Assembly: GCA_003224525.1 (NCBI GenBank)
Contig: QHZB01000063.1
Coordinates: 1 to 39,903, forward strand
From: Acidobacteriota bacterium
GTDB lineage: Bacteria; Acidobacteriota; Terriglobia; Acidiferrales; UBA7541
DNA: 39,903 bases
Reading direction: 5' to 3'
A program made the position numbers and the translations under genes. The notes beneath the pieces are model-generated. The model made no database searches. It saw only the letters and a program-made list of their open reading frames with translations, and had not been told where the DNA came from. Numbering within the stretch: the first letter of the stretch is position 1; each line of letters starts with the position of its first letter. Below, piece after piece: positions 26,832 to 34,432 of this stretch.

Positions 26832-27026
26832 TTCTTTCCGTCCGGCCGCTTTGACTTACCCCAGGCTCCATCGCCCGGTCGCGCGGCCTGAACATCATCA
26901 TCCGTAATAAATCGATTTTCTCATGCCGATGAACTAGCACCGTTCCAGGCACCTGCTCCGTGTATAGCGGGATGAACCAGAATCACAAAGGCGATCCCGG
27001 GATGAAGTTCGACCGACGTGTAGTCC

Positions 27027-27563
27027 TCAAAGAAGTGGTTTCACCGCTGACTCGATAACGTCGGTGTACTCAAATCCCACGACCTTCTTCCGCAGTATTC
27101 CTTGGCGGTCATAGAGCATTGTTGTTGGCAAACCTTCGATGCCGCCAAACTTCTGTTTCAAGTCGTCCGGGGCGACGGCCAGCGGATAGCGCACTCCGAT
27201 TTTTCTTGCGAATTGAATGGGGTCCTCCATATCCATCATGGTATCGAACTTGAATCCGATGACGGCAAATCCGCGTGAGCCGTAGAGATTGAGGAGTTTC
27301 TGATAGCCGGGCATCTCTTTCTTGCACGGCTGACACCAGGTGGCCCAAAAATCAACGAGCACCACCTTGCCGCGAAGGTCAGCCGATGAGATTTCGCGGC
27401 CCTGCAAGTCTTTCACGGAGAACTCGGGCAGGTATGAACGAATTTCACCTGCCGAGATTACGGCTTGTTTGGGCTGGGGAGAACTCGCCGGTTGCTGATC
27501 GCATCCGGCGAGGCCGAGTCCTGCAAGGCTGAGAAAAAACAGACTTTGTTTTAGTCTTAGCAT
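27027..27563 (-). CDS. TlpA/ResA-type thioredoxin-like lipoprotein
   Basis: A 178-residue protein whose ATG (27563) directly follows the stop of the HMA gene (27564). Signal with lipobox LAGC (C21). The thioredoxin fold begins at about 45 (LPEFSVKDLQGREISSADLRGK). The redox motif is WCQPC (C77, C80) in VLVDFWATWCQPCKKEMP, and the cis-proline segment is EGLPTTMLYD. TlpA/ResA proteins are periplasmic thiol reductases for cytochrome maturation or copper centres. Here its job is probably to keep the co-encoded metal-binding HMA protein reduced, since the genes are fused head to tail in one operon; this is inference from position. Confidence 0.93.
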   Translation of the reverse strand: MLRLKQSLFFLSLAGLGLAGCDQQPASSPQPKQAVISAGEIRSYLPEFSVKDLQGREISSADLRGKVVLVDFWATWCQPCKKEMPGYQKLLNLYGSRGFAVIGFKFDTMMDMEDPIQFARKIGVRYPLAVAPDDLKQKFGGIEGLPTTMLYDRQGILRKKVVGFEYTDVIESAVKPLL

Positions 27564-28088
27564 CTATTCCTTCTTTTGCACTTCGAGAATCAGCAGCTTC
27601 AGGGATGCCGAAGCTTCCGGTTTCTTCTTCCCCGCAGGCTTGTGGTACAACTCGCCGCGAAGGGTGAAGACCGCAGGTGAATCGGCAAGCGGTTCAACAG
27701 TCTTTAGTAAATCATTTGGTGCGATCGTAAAGGACTGATTCGGCGAAACCTGTAAAGCGAGATTGCCCGAAGTGTCCTTGACTATTTTTCCGCGCGCGGT
27801 TACTTCCATCTCCGCAACGGTCACACCACTGTCGTAAACCGCTTTGAGAAGTTGAGCGGGATCAATCTGGCCGTCTTCCTGGGGCGTAACATCGACCTTT
27901 CCATCGATCAAGCTAACATCCACTTTTTGAACGCCAGACTGGCGTCCGAGGTGTTGTTTCACCCCGTAGGCTCAAAAGTTTCAGGTCATGCCTTCGACGC
28001 GCATTTCGATGTGCTTGATCTGTGCCTGCAATGTCGGCACAAACACGCAACCTAGCAAAAATAGCAACACGAGTTTTCTTGTGTTCAT
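27564..28088 (-). CDS. HMA-domain metal-binding protein, candidate UxxU selenoprotein
   Basis: Read from ATG 28088 (AAAGGA 6 bases upstream), the frame is open for 174 residues to 27564 except for two TGA codons, at 27981-27983 and 27972-27974. The product starts with a signal peptide (MNTRKLVLLFLLGCVFVPTLQA). The HMA/MerP fold follows: HIEMRVEGMT-U36-NF-U39-AYGVKQHLGR, VQKVDVSLIDGKVDVTPQ, DPAQLLKAVYDSGVTV. In HMA proteins the motif is GMTCxxCA, so both TGA codons fall exactly on the metal-binding cysteines. A hairpin at SECIS distance follows. The C-terminal 80 residues (NQSFTIAPNDLL, FTLRGELYHKPAG) are unassigned. Conventional gene calling would start at GTG 27962 and miss the motif. The protein is periplasmic, in an operon with a TlpA-type reductase. 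Confidence 0.85.
27929..27947 (-). promoter_or_regulatory. Candidate bacterial SECIS hairpin
   Basis: On the minus strand GGACGCC pairs with GGCGTTC (7 bp, one G-U pair) around the loop AGTCT. The stem begins 24 bases after the second in-frame TGA, placing the apical loop about 31 bases downstream. The loop has a G at its second position. Spacing, small loop and early loop G agree with known bacterial SECIS elements, which lie in the coding region right after the UGA. Confidence 0.6.
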
Positions 28089-28099
28089 TGTTCATCCTT

Positions 28100-29062
28100 T
28101 CATTTGAAGTGAAGCCGAAACTGACGAGTAATTCCGAAACTGATGTGACGGCGGACAGGCATGAACATGGCGCCGGCCGAATGCGCAACATCCCAATCCA
28201 TGCCGAGCCAGACGTGCATTCCCGGACGCACACCTACGTAGGTCGTGATTCCTGCGAGCAAAACGTCGCCGCCGCTGCCGCTCTCTGTGACCGCCGCGAT
28301 GCGGTCATCTTGAGAGTGCAACCAAGTCAGGACGGGCCCAATGAACCATTCACGGGCCCCGTTCTTCGATTCATAAGGACGGTAGGATATCCAGAAGCGC
28401 GATTCGACGTCGCTGCCCAGGCGGCTCTTTTGCGTCCCTGGCGCGCGCAAGAGAGAATGGAAATCCTCGTCGGCGACAAGCCGCCTGAGATGGAAGAGCC
28501 CGGTGTAAGTCCAATTCGCTGCCACGAAGAAATCGCTAGAGCCCGAACCGGGCTGCAGACTCGCGGGCAGCCGTTTTCCGCTCCTAGCAGCTAGATTCGT
28601 TCGGCCTGTCGGAAGTTTGGGGCCTAACGTCACGGAAGCTTGCGTCGTGCCTCGTTTGGAATCCCGCCGGTAGAAGCGGTATTTCACGAGTACCCTCGCG
28701 TCGCCAAGACCTGTACCGCCACTCAGAGGATTCCCGTTCGCGTTTGGCATTTCGAAATGATTCGTCACCACAGGCACGAGCACTGTCAAATCAAAATCGC
28801 GGCGGAACCCCCAAGTGAAGTTGAAATCACCCTCGTGCGAAAACGTAGGGCGTGCCGTCAAGGGAATATCCCCCGACAGGCCGGAGATCAGGCCGCGGGT
28901 GGTGAAAATGGAGTTGTAGGAGATTAGTCCACCGCCAGGGAACAGCGGAGGTGCTGTCTCAGGAGCAGGTCCTTGCGCACCTGCTGCCGAAGCAAAAACC
29001 GCCAGAAGAACCAGTCCGAGCGGCCAAGGCCGCCCACGACCTCTTGCGTTTCGAAATCCCAT
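28100..29062 (-). CDS. Outer-membrane transporter-like beta barrel of the metal operon
   Basis: A 320-residue protein with a signal peptide (PWPLGLVLLAVFASAAGAQ). A strand-rich body follows, with phrases GDFNFTWGFRRDFDLTVLVPVVTNHF, GTGLGDARVLVKYRFYRR, ASVTLGPKLPTGRTN and ISFGITRQFRLHFK, ending in an aromatic-hydrophobic stretch. The 'GlGDa.l..Ky.....' plus 'G.klPtG' pattern is typical of the transporter/phenol-meta-pathway-like outer-membrane barrel family often found in metal-handling operons. It ends 11 bases before the HMA gene. The substrate is unknown; metal export or sensing is suggested only by its neighbours. Confidence 0.8.
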   Translation of the reverse strand: MGFRNARGRGRPWPLGLVLLAVFASAAGAQGPAPETAPPLFPGGGLISYNSIFTTRGLISGLSGDIPLTARPTFSHEGDFNFTWGFRRDFDLTVLVPVVTNHFEMPNANGNPLSGGTGLGDARVLVKYRFYRRDSKRGTTQASVTLGPKLPTGRTNLAARSGKRLPASLQPGSGSSDFFVAANWTYTGLFHLRRLVADEDFHSLLRAPGTQKSRLGSDVESRFWISYRPYESKNGAREWFIGPVLTWLHSQDDRIAAVTESGSGGDVLLAGITTYVGVRPGMHVWLGMDWDVAHSAGAMFMPVRRHISFGITRQFRLHFK

Positions 29063-29137
29063 TATTTTTCCTTCCAGAAGAAAGTAGTGTGCCGAGGCAC
29101 ACTCGCCCGCGAAGCCGCCAGACGACTGGAAGGTTGA

Positions 29138-29494
29138 TTAAATGCGAAGAGGCAAAGGTGCCGCTGCTTGTGGGACAGGTGGCGCGTGGCAATGCGCAGT
29201 AAGAACCCTCGACGGGGAAACCAAGACTTGCGATGCACTAAACCCTAGCAATACAGCGACGAAAACAGGTGAGAAGGTTAGAGCATGCGCTGAGGCCGTC
29301 TGTACAAAGGGCGCGTGCATGGACGGCATGGACTTGCAGCATTCCTGGCTATGCTCGTGGCCGTGCGACGAGCAAGGCATCGAATCGCAGCATTGCGTCG
29401 CGGCAGCCGGCGTCGACACGGCTAAGCAGTCGAACGCATACGTGGCAAAGGCAACCGTCATTACCGCCAGCAGAATTGGCCTGATAAAACTCAT
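29138..29494 (-). CDS. Small Cys/His/Met-rich exported protein, first gene of the metal operon
   Basis: A 118-residue protein with a signal-like start (MSFIRPILLAVMTVAFATYAFDCLA). A dense cluster of soft-metal ligands follows (QCCDSMPCSSHGHEHSQECC, KSMPSMHAP), then a hydrophobic helix (LTFSPVFVAVLLGFSA) and a Pro-rich tail. CC, HGHEH and MPSMH patterns suit copper or another thiophilic metal. No named family is recognised. It lies 75 bases before the barrel gene on the same strand and probably opens the operon that continues through the barrel, the HMA protein and the TlpA-like protein. Confidence 0.65.
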   Translation of the reverse strand: MSFIRPILLAVMTVAFATYAFDCLAVSTPAAATQCCDSMPCSSHGHEHSQECCKSMPSMHAPFVQTASAHALTFSPVFVAVLLGFSASQVLVSPSRVLTAHCHAPPVPQAAAPLPLRI

Positions 29495-29623
29495 CTGTAA
29501 CCAAGGTAGACGTGTCCCAAACTGAAGTCAAGGCCCGCCACGTCGTAACCTGTCGAACTCTATGCGAGTTTGGCCAGAAACAAGACATGGTTCTTGAAGA
29601 TATTTCTTCGGCGGCCCGCGAAC

Positions 29624-30733
29624 CTATTTAGCTAGATAGTCTTCTTCTTGCATGTGTTGCGTGCCTGCTGTGATGGTCCGTAATTGACGGACGGGGGCGG
29701 GTCCTGTGGACTGACGAATCACAAACTCGGGCTCGATGGCGATCTCTGTCACGTATTCGCCGCGCCCTTCAATTTGGTCGACGACGGTTTGCGCCGCGAT
29801 TTGGCCCATCTTCACAAGTGGCTGCCTTACTGTGGTTAGTCCGGGATTGGCGTAGGCCGCTCCGGCAATATCGTCGAAGCCGACAATGGAAATATCTTCG
29901 GGCACGCGCAAGCCAGCTTCGCGGAACGCCCAGATCGAGCCGATTGCCGAAATGTCGTTGTAAGCAAAAAGTGCAGTGAAAGGATGCTTCCTTGCCAGGA
30001 GTTGCTTGGCGAAGGGATATCCAATGGCGGGCGTCGAATCGATGCCCTCTAACTGGATGGTCAGCTCGGGACGAATGCGAATGTCGAGCTGCTGCGCTAC
30101 CTCGCATATCGCGCTCCAACGCACGGCGGAATCCGAACTGATGGTCTGCCCCTTGATGAACGCGATTTCTTCGTGACCGAGATCGCGAAGGTGTTCGAGG
30201 GCCAGCCTCGCGGCGCGCTTGTGATCCAAGATGATGTTGGTCACGCCATCGACGCGCTCATGCCCTGCGACCGCGACGGTAGGCAGAGCAAGCTTCTCCG
30301 TCAGCGACGTATCGGTGGTGATGAAGCCCTCCACGCCCCGCGTCAAAAGCATTTGCGCGTAGGTTTGCAGGAGCTTTGGATCGTGCCGGTGGATCACCGT
30401 GAGGAAGAAATAATTGTTTTTGCGCAGGTATTCTTCGATACCGCTAATCACTAGGGCGCCGTAGGCATCGCCGATTTCTTCAGCGATCACGCCAATCGTA
30501 TAGGTTCTCTTCAAGCGCAGGGTGCGAGCGAAAAAGTTAGGTCGGTAATTGAGCGCTTGCGCCGCCTCGATGATGCGATTTTTCGTATGCTCGGGAATGG
30601 AACGTGCCGCGGGAGAATTGTTCAGGGCAGCTGAGACCGTTCCTGGGGTCAGCCCGAGATGCTCCGCAATGGTCTTCAGGGTGACCTTATCCTCGTGGCG
30701 CGGGCCAGACTTCTTTCTCGGTGGTGGCGTCAT
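29624..30733 (-). CDS. LacI-family transcriptional repressor
   Basis: A 369-residue regulator. The helix-turn-helix at residues 17-40 (VTLKTIAEHLGLTPGTVSAAL) is followed by the hinge RIIEAAQALNYRPNFFARTL. A periplasmic-binding-protein-like effector domain follows (YTIGVIAEEIGDAYGALVISGIE, GVEGFITTDTS, GHERVDGVTNIILDHKRAARLALEHL, TALFAYNDISAIGSIWAFREAG, ISIVGFDDIAGAAYANPGLTTVRQP). Family members usually bind sugars or sugar derivatives. It is divergent from the sugar-binding-like protein and the TIM-barrel/GMC genes to the right, which it may control; no operator was pinned down. Confidence 0.94.
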   Translation of the reverse strand: MTPPPRKKSGPRHEDKVTLKTIAEHLGLTPGTVSAALNNSPAARSIPEHTKNRIIEAAQALNYRPNFFARTLRLKRTYTIGVIAEEIGDAYGALVISGIEEYLRKNNYFFLTVIHRHDPKLLQTYAQMLLTRGVEGFITTDTSLTEKLALPTVAVAGHERVDGVTNIILDHKRAARLALEHLRDLGHEEIAFIKGQTISSDSAVRWSAICEVAQQLDIRIRPELTIQLEGIDSTPAIGYPFAKQLLARKHPFTALFAYNDISAIGSIWAFREAGLRVPEDISIVGFDDIAGAAYANPGLTTVRQPLVKMGQIAAQTVVDQIEGRGEYVTEIAIEPEFVIRQSTGPAPVRQLRTITAGTQHMQEEDYLAK

Positions 30734-31515
30734 TTACAGAAACCTTCGAGCACCTTCCAAAATTGGGATTTGGGAAATGGCTTGCCCCAGCGTGAGAATA
30801 CATCCTGCCAGGTTCGCCCGACGTCCTGTAAGCCGCGATTCTAGCTTAACTTGGGCTTTGTCAGGCGAGTATTCTACGCACCAAGCTGACTTGAGGTTTC
30901 GCCTGTGGGCCGGCATGGTCCTACATTTATACTGATAAAAGGCGCCCCTGGCGGCTCTCTCCAAGCGAGGAGGGCTCCCTACCCTCCATTCTTCCCGGCG
31001 CAAGAATATCATTATTTCTGATTCACAAGCCCCGGGTTAAGCGACCGAAGGGTTTAATGGGGAGCGATCGGTGACCACGACTACGACGGCTGGCCGTACC
31101 TGTAGCCGACTTGCCTCGGAAGGAACGAAGAGCAATCGCCTCGCGATCGCCGTAAGAGTCAAAGTCTGCGCCAAGGGAATGACGCAAATTCGCTGGCCCT
31201 CTGGAAAACTGGACACACTCATGGGTTGCCAGCCAGTTCTATTCCGCGCTGGAAGGTACTGGCGCCGTGCCTGGAGAACGTATCTGCCCCACTCCTGTAC
31301 TCCTGCCGCCCCAAGTCCAAATCCGCAACAAGCCCCGCAATCGTTATCCAAACCGCCCCGCAGGCCGTCCGTGGCGGCCAACCTCCCTTGCAATGAATCG
31401 TCCTCATTTCCCCTTTTTCCCGAAGAGTTAAGATATCAACCGAGAAGCCATTTGCACTGAAGAAACGCTTGTTGCACTTTCTCGTTGCTGCGACCCCGCC
31501 CCATGTATCGTTAGC
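30734..31515. other. Divergent intergenic region, no accepted gene
   Basis: A 780-base gap between the LacI start and the binding-like protein. Overlapping frames on both strands (31071-31460 plus, 31037-31393 minus) carry no family motif or ribosome site. No CGnn-type LacI palindrome, tRNA or clear promoter pair was found by eye. The gap may hold a decayed gene. Confidence 0.35.
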
Positions 31516-32448
31516 ATGGAGTCCAAAGAGGGGCTTCGAACTGCCATGAAAAAGTTGCGCTTTTTGGTTTCCCTGACGACGAACGACAATGATTACCAGA
31601 TCGAGCAGGCGCTATCTGCGGAGCAGATGGCCCGCCGACTGGGCACGGAAGTCCAAATCGTTTATGCGGATAACGACGCGATTACGCAGAGCACGCAGAT
31701 CCTGAAAGCCATCCAGGCGGCTGAGGATAAGAGGCCGGATGCCGTTGTTTTTGAGCCGGTTGGTGGCACCGCTTTACCCCAAGTCGCCCGGGCGGCCGCA
31801 TCCGCCGGTATCGGATGGGCCGTGCTGAATCGCGACGCCGCCTACATCCCGGAATTGCGCAAATCATCGTCTGCTCCTGTTTTCGGCGTGAGTTCCAACC
31901 ATCTCGAAATTGGCCGGATTCAGGGCCGTCAATTTGCCGCTCTGCTGCCCCATGGTGGCGCGATCCTCTATATTCAAGGGCCGGCGGAGAATTCCGCGGC
32001 CAAAGAGCGCGCCTTGGGGATGCAGGAGACGAAACCGTCCAATATCCACGTCACCGTGCTCAGGGCTCAATGGACCGAGGAGAGCGCTCAGCGAGCCCTC
32101 CGTTCTTGGCTGAAACTGAGTACCTCGCAAAGGGCAGCCGTGGATTTGGTTGGGGCGCAGGATGATTCCATGGCGGTCGGGGCCAGGAAAGCCTTTGAAG
32201 AATTGACGAACGAATCGGAGCGGGAGCGCTGGCTGAAACTGCCCTATACCGGCTGTGATGGTTTGCCCAAGACCGGCCAATCCTGGGTGCGCACCGGGCT
32301 CTTGGCCGCGACCATTTATGTTCCTCCCAATACCGGGCAGGCCATCGAGATGCTCGTCCAGGCATTGCAGCACAGAAATCCACAGCCGGAGCGCGCGCTG
32401 ACCGTTGCTGTTTCCATCCCCTCTCTGGCGGAGTTAAAACCTCGCTAG
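31516..32448 (+). CDS. Sugar-binding-protein-like (Peripla_BP_4 type) protein without signal peptide
   Basis: A 310-residue protein; ATG 31546 (MKKLRFLVSLTTNDNDYQ) with AGAGGGG 12 bases upstream is an alternative start. The fold is that of periplasmic sugar-binding proteins: first lobe NDYQIEQALSAEQMARRLG and VQIVYADNDAITQSTQILKAIQ; PDAVVFEPVGGTALPQVARAA; AVLNRDAAYIPELRK; then VDLVGAQDDSMAVGARKAF and the second-lobe segment PYTGCDGLP. Neither a signal peptide nor a DNA-binding domain is present. It therefore acts in the cytoplasm, perhaps as a sensor or carrier, or has lost a fusion partner. It stands between a LacI regulator and a sugar-oxidation cluster. Confidence 0.8.
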   Translation: MESKEGLRTAMKKLRFLVSLTTNDNDYQIEQALSAEQMARRLGTEVQIVYADNDAITQSTQILKAIQAAEDKRPDAVVFEPVGGTALPQVARAAASAGIGWAVLNRDAAYIPELRKSSSAPVFGVSSNHLEIGRIQGRQFAALLPHGGAILYIQGPAENSAAKERALGMQETKPSNIHVTVLRAQWTEESAQRALRSWLKLSTSQRAAVDLVGAQDDSMAVGARKAFEELTNESERERWLKLPYTGCDGLPKTGQSWVRTGLLAATIYVPPNTGQAIEMLVQALQHRNPQPERALTVAVSIPSLAELKPR

Positions 32449-32531
32449 CCGCACGCCCCTCGCCTCTCACTCCTTGCCTGCCCGCGCTTCCTGGGTTCAG
32501 ATGAGTTCCCTTAGAAGAACGATTTACTTGC

Positions 32532-32559
32532 TTGTCCGGAGCGTGCGTCGTCGTATAAT
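32532..32559 (+). promoter_or_regulatory. Sigma-70-like promoter of the TIM-barrel gene
   Basis: A -35 TTGTCC (32532-32537) and a perfect -10 TATAAT (32554-32559) are 16 bases apart, about 50 bases ahead of the start at 32613, which has GAGGAG at 32600-32605. Confidence 0.6.
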
Positions 32560-32612
32560 GCCTCGGACTCACTGGTGCTTATTCAAATGCTGCGTTCATC
32601 GAGGAGACGCGC

Positions 32613-33743
32613 ATGAAGAAACAACCCAAGGACTCCGCCATCGGCCGGAGAGGGTTTCTGGCTGCTACGGGCGGTCTGCTCGCGGCGGCGGTCCCCGGGG
32701 GTGAAATAATCGCCCGTGCGGCAAATTCCGAAGTCTCGCTTTTAGGCTTTCCCGCAGCCAAGGCTTCCGGTAGTTTGCGCAAGATTCCTATCGGCGTGTT
32801 TGATCCGGTCTATGACCATCTCTCCCTCGACGCCATGCTGGACAAGGTCACCGCCCTTGGTCTCGAAGCCATGGAGATCGGCACGGGAGGCTATCCGAAC
32901 AATCCCCATTGTCCCCTGGACGAGCTCATCGCCGATCGTTCCAAGGCCAAAGCCTGGCAGAAAAAGTTTGAAGACCGGGGAATTCGCGTCGCCACTCTCA
33001 GTTGTCATGGCAACCCCATTCATCCCGATCCCAAGCATGCCCAGAAAGACATCGATACCTTCCGCAAGACCGTCCTCCTCGCCGAAATCCTCGACGTAAG
33101 AGTCATCGTCGGTTTTTCCGGCTGCCCGGGCGGCACTCCGCAGGATACCCAGCCGAATTGGATCACTTATCGCTGGCCCCCCGAATACGCCCGCATGCAG
33201 GACTGGCAGTGGAAAGAAAAAGTCATCCCCTATTGGAAGGAAGCAGCCAAATACGCGCGCGATCACGGCATCAAACGTCTTGCTTTCGAAATGCATCCGA
33301 ACTTTGTTGTTTATAATCCCCGAACATTGATGAAACTCCGCGAGGCCGTCGGCGAAGAGATTGGCGCGAACTGCGATTTGAGCCATCTCTTCTGGCAGGG
33401 CTGCGATCCGGTCGAAGTCATCCACTTTCTGGGTAAACAGGGCGCCCTTTTCCACGCGCACATGAAGGACACCGTTTTCTTTCCAGAGAACGTCAATAAG
33501 TATGGAGTGCTGAACTTTGCGTTTGAAACCAACGAACTAGACTTGGCCTCGGAGACTTTCCGCGCCGTCGGCTATGGCCACGGTGCCGGTCTCTGGAAAT
33601 CGATCGTCAAGGCTTACATGGACGTCGGCTTCGAAGGCATTCTCAGCATTGAAAATGAAGATCCCGTTCTCGCTGGAGAAGTCGGGGTCGAACGCGCCGC
33701 TTACGTTTTGAAAAACGTGCGCAAAGAACTTTTGGGTGAATGA
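32613..33743 (+). CDS. Tat-exported TIM-barrel sugar isomerase/epimerase-like protein
   Basis: GAGGAG precedes ATG 32613. The 376-residue protein has a twin-arginine signal (IGRRGFLAATGGLLAAAVPGG). A xylose-isomerase-like/AP-endonuclease-2 TIM barrel follows: YDHLSLDAMLDKVTALGLEAMEIGTGG, GIRVATLSCHGNPIHPD, FRKTVLLAEILDVRVIVGFSG, LAFEMHPNFVVYNP, NCDLSHLFWQGCDP, FHAHMKDTVFF and FEGILSIENEDP. The Glu/Asp/His set at strand ends (E in FEMHP, D in CDLSH, H in HAHMKD, E in SIENED) fits a divalent-metal site. Family members isomerise or epimerise sugars; some relatives cleave 3-keto-glycosides. The GMC cluster downstream makes the latter attractive. A terminator follows directly, so it forms its own transcript. 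Confidence 0.88.
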   Translation: MKKQPKDSAIGRRGFLAATGGLLAAAVPGGEIIARAANSEVSLLGFPAAKASGSLRKIPIGVFDPVYDHLSLDAMLDKVTALGLEAMEIGTGGYPNNPHCPLDELIADRSKAKAWQKKFEDRGIRVATLSCHGNPIHPDPKHAQKDIDTFRKTVLLAEILDVRVIVGFSGCPGGTPQDTQPNWITYRWPPEYARMQDWQWKEKVIPYWKEAAKYARDHGIKRLAFEMHPNFVVYNPRTLMKLREAVGEEIGANCDLSHLFWQGCDPVEVIHFLGKQGALFHAHMKDTVFFPENVNKYGVLNFAFETNELDLASETFRAVGYGHGAGLWKSIVKAYMDVGFEGILSIENEDPVLAGEVGVERAAYVLKNVRKELLGE

Positions 33744-33767
33744 CCCGGGCTGCCGCGGGATTTTTTT
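33744..33767 (+). terminator. Rho-independent terminator after the TIM-barrel gene
   Basis: CCCG (33744-33747) pairs with CGGG (33756-33759), with inner GGC/GCC pairing. Seven T residues follow at 33761-33767, immediately after the stop codon. Confidence 0.55.
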
Positions 33768-33824
33768 AACACGCGCGCCCTGGTGCTAAGACATTCGAAT
33801 CGTGAAGTAAGGTTAGGAGGAATT

Positions 33825-34421
33825 ATGCAGCGGCGTGAAGCGTTGAGGTTGCTCATGGCTGGCGGGGTTTTGCCCGCACTGCCCACGAATCTTTTTGCTT
33901 TTTTCCAGGGAGCGCACCCCGCATCCGGATACACGCTGCGCACGCTCAACCCGCATCAGAACGACACGGTTGTCGCGATGATCGATCAGATCATTCCCGC
34001 AACGGATACTCCCAGCGCCCAAGGTGCGCGCGTCAATGAATTCATTGACGTCATCCTCACAGAATGGGCCGACGCCGAAGAACGCATGAATTTTCTCGAC
34101 GGTCTCGCCGGAGTGGACAAACAAACTAACGACCTCTTCGGAAAGAATTTCGTGGACGCTTCGCCCGCCCAGCAAGTCACATTGCTCCGCTCCATGGATG
34201 AATCCGTCGCTGCGCAACGCACTCGCAGGATGCGCCATGGCAACACCATCCCGGAAGAGCGCGATAAACAGTTGCGCGGCGAATTTTTCAACGTCTTTAA
34301 AGGCATCACCGTTCACGGATACTACACTTCCGAAATCGGCTTCTCACAAGAATTGAATCTGCAAATCATTCCTGGCGCCCAGCATGGTTGTGCGCCGTTG
34401 CCCGCAGAGAAAAAGGCTTAG
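33825..34421 (+). CDS. Gluconate 2-dehydrogenase subunit 3-family protein (first copy)
   Basis: ATG 33825 follows AGGAGG (33815-33820); the open frame upstream to 33783 has no support. The 198-residue protein begins with a Tat-like signal (QRREALRLLMAGGVLPALP). The subunit-3 domain follows (LNPHQNDTVVAMIDQIIPATDTPSAQGARVNEFID, LDGLAGVDKQTNDLFGKNF, FFNVFKGITVHGYYTSEIGF), ending in PGAQHGCAPL. This small subunit accompanies GMC-type flavoprotein dehydrogenases and carries the cofactor-loaded partner through Tat. The GMC gene starts 11 bases after its stop and has no signal of its own. Confidence 0.9.
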   Translation: MQRREALRLLMAGGVLPALPTNLFAFFQGAHPASGYTLRTLNPHQNDTVVAMIDQIIPATDTPSAQGARVNEFIDVILTEWADAEERMNFLDGLAGVDKQTNDLFGKNFVDASPAQQVTLLRSMDESVAAQRTRRMRHGNTIPEERDKQLRGEFFNVFKGITVHGYYTSEIGFSQELNLQIIPGAQHGCAPLPAEKKA

Positions 34422-34432
34422 GGGAGATCTAC

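Noticed and set aside
27564-27962. HMA gene as a simple short protein starting at GTG 27962
   Set aside because: This start has no ribosome site and begins inside the HMA fold, dropping the first strand, the metal motif and the signal peptide that are encoded in frame upstream.
31071-31460. 129-codon plus-strand frame in the LacI divergent region
   Set aside because: Thr run at the start, Pro/Ser/Arg-rich remainder, no family pattern, and an equally long antisense frame.
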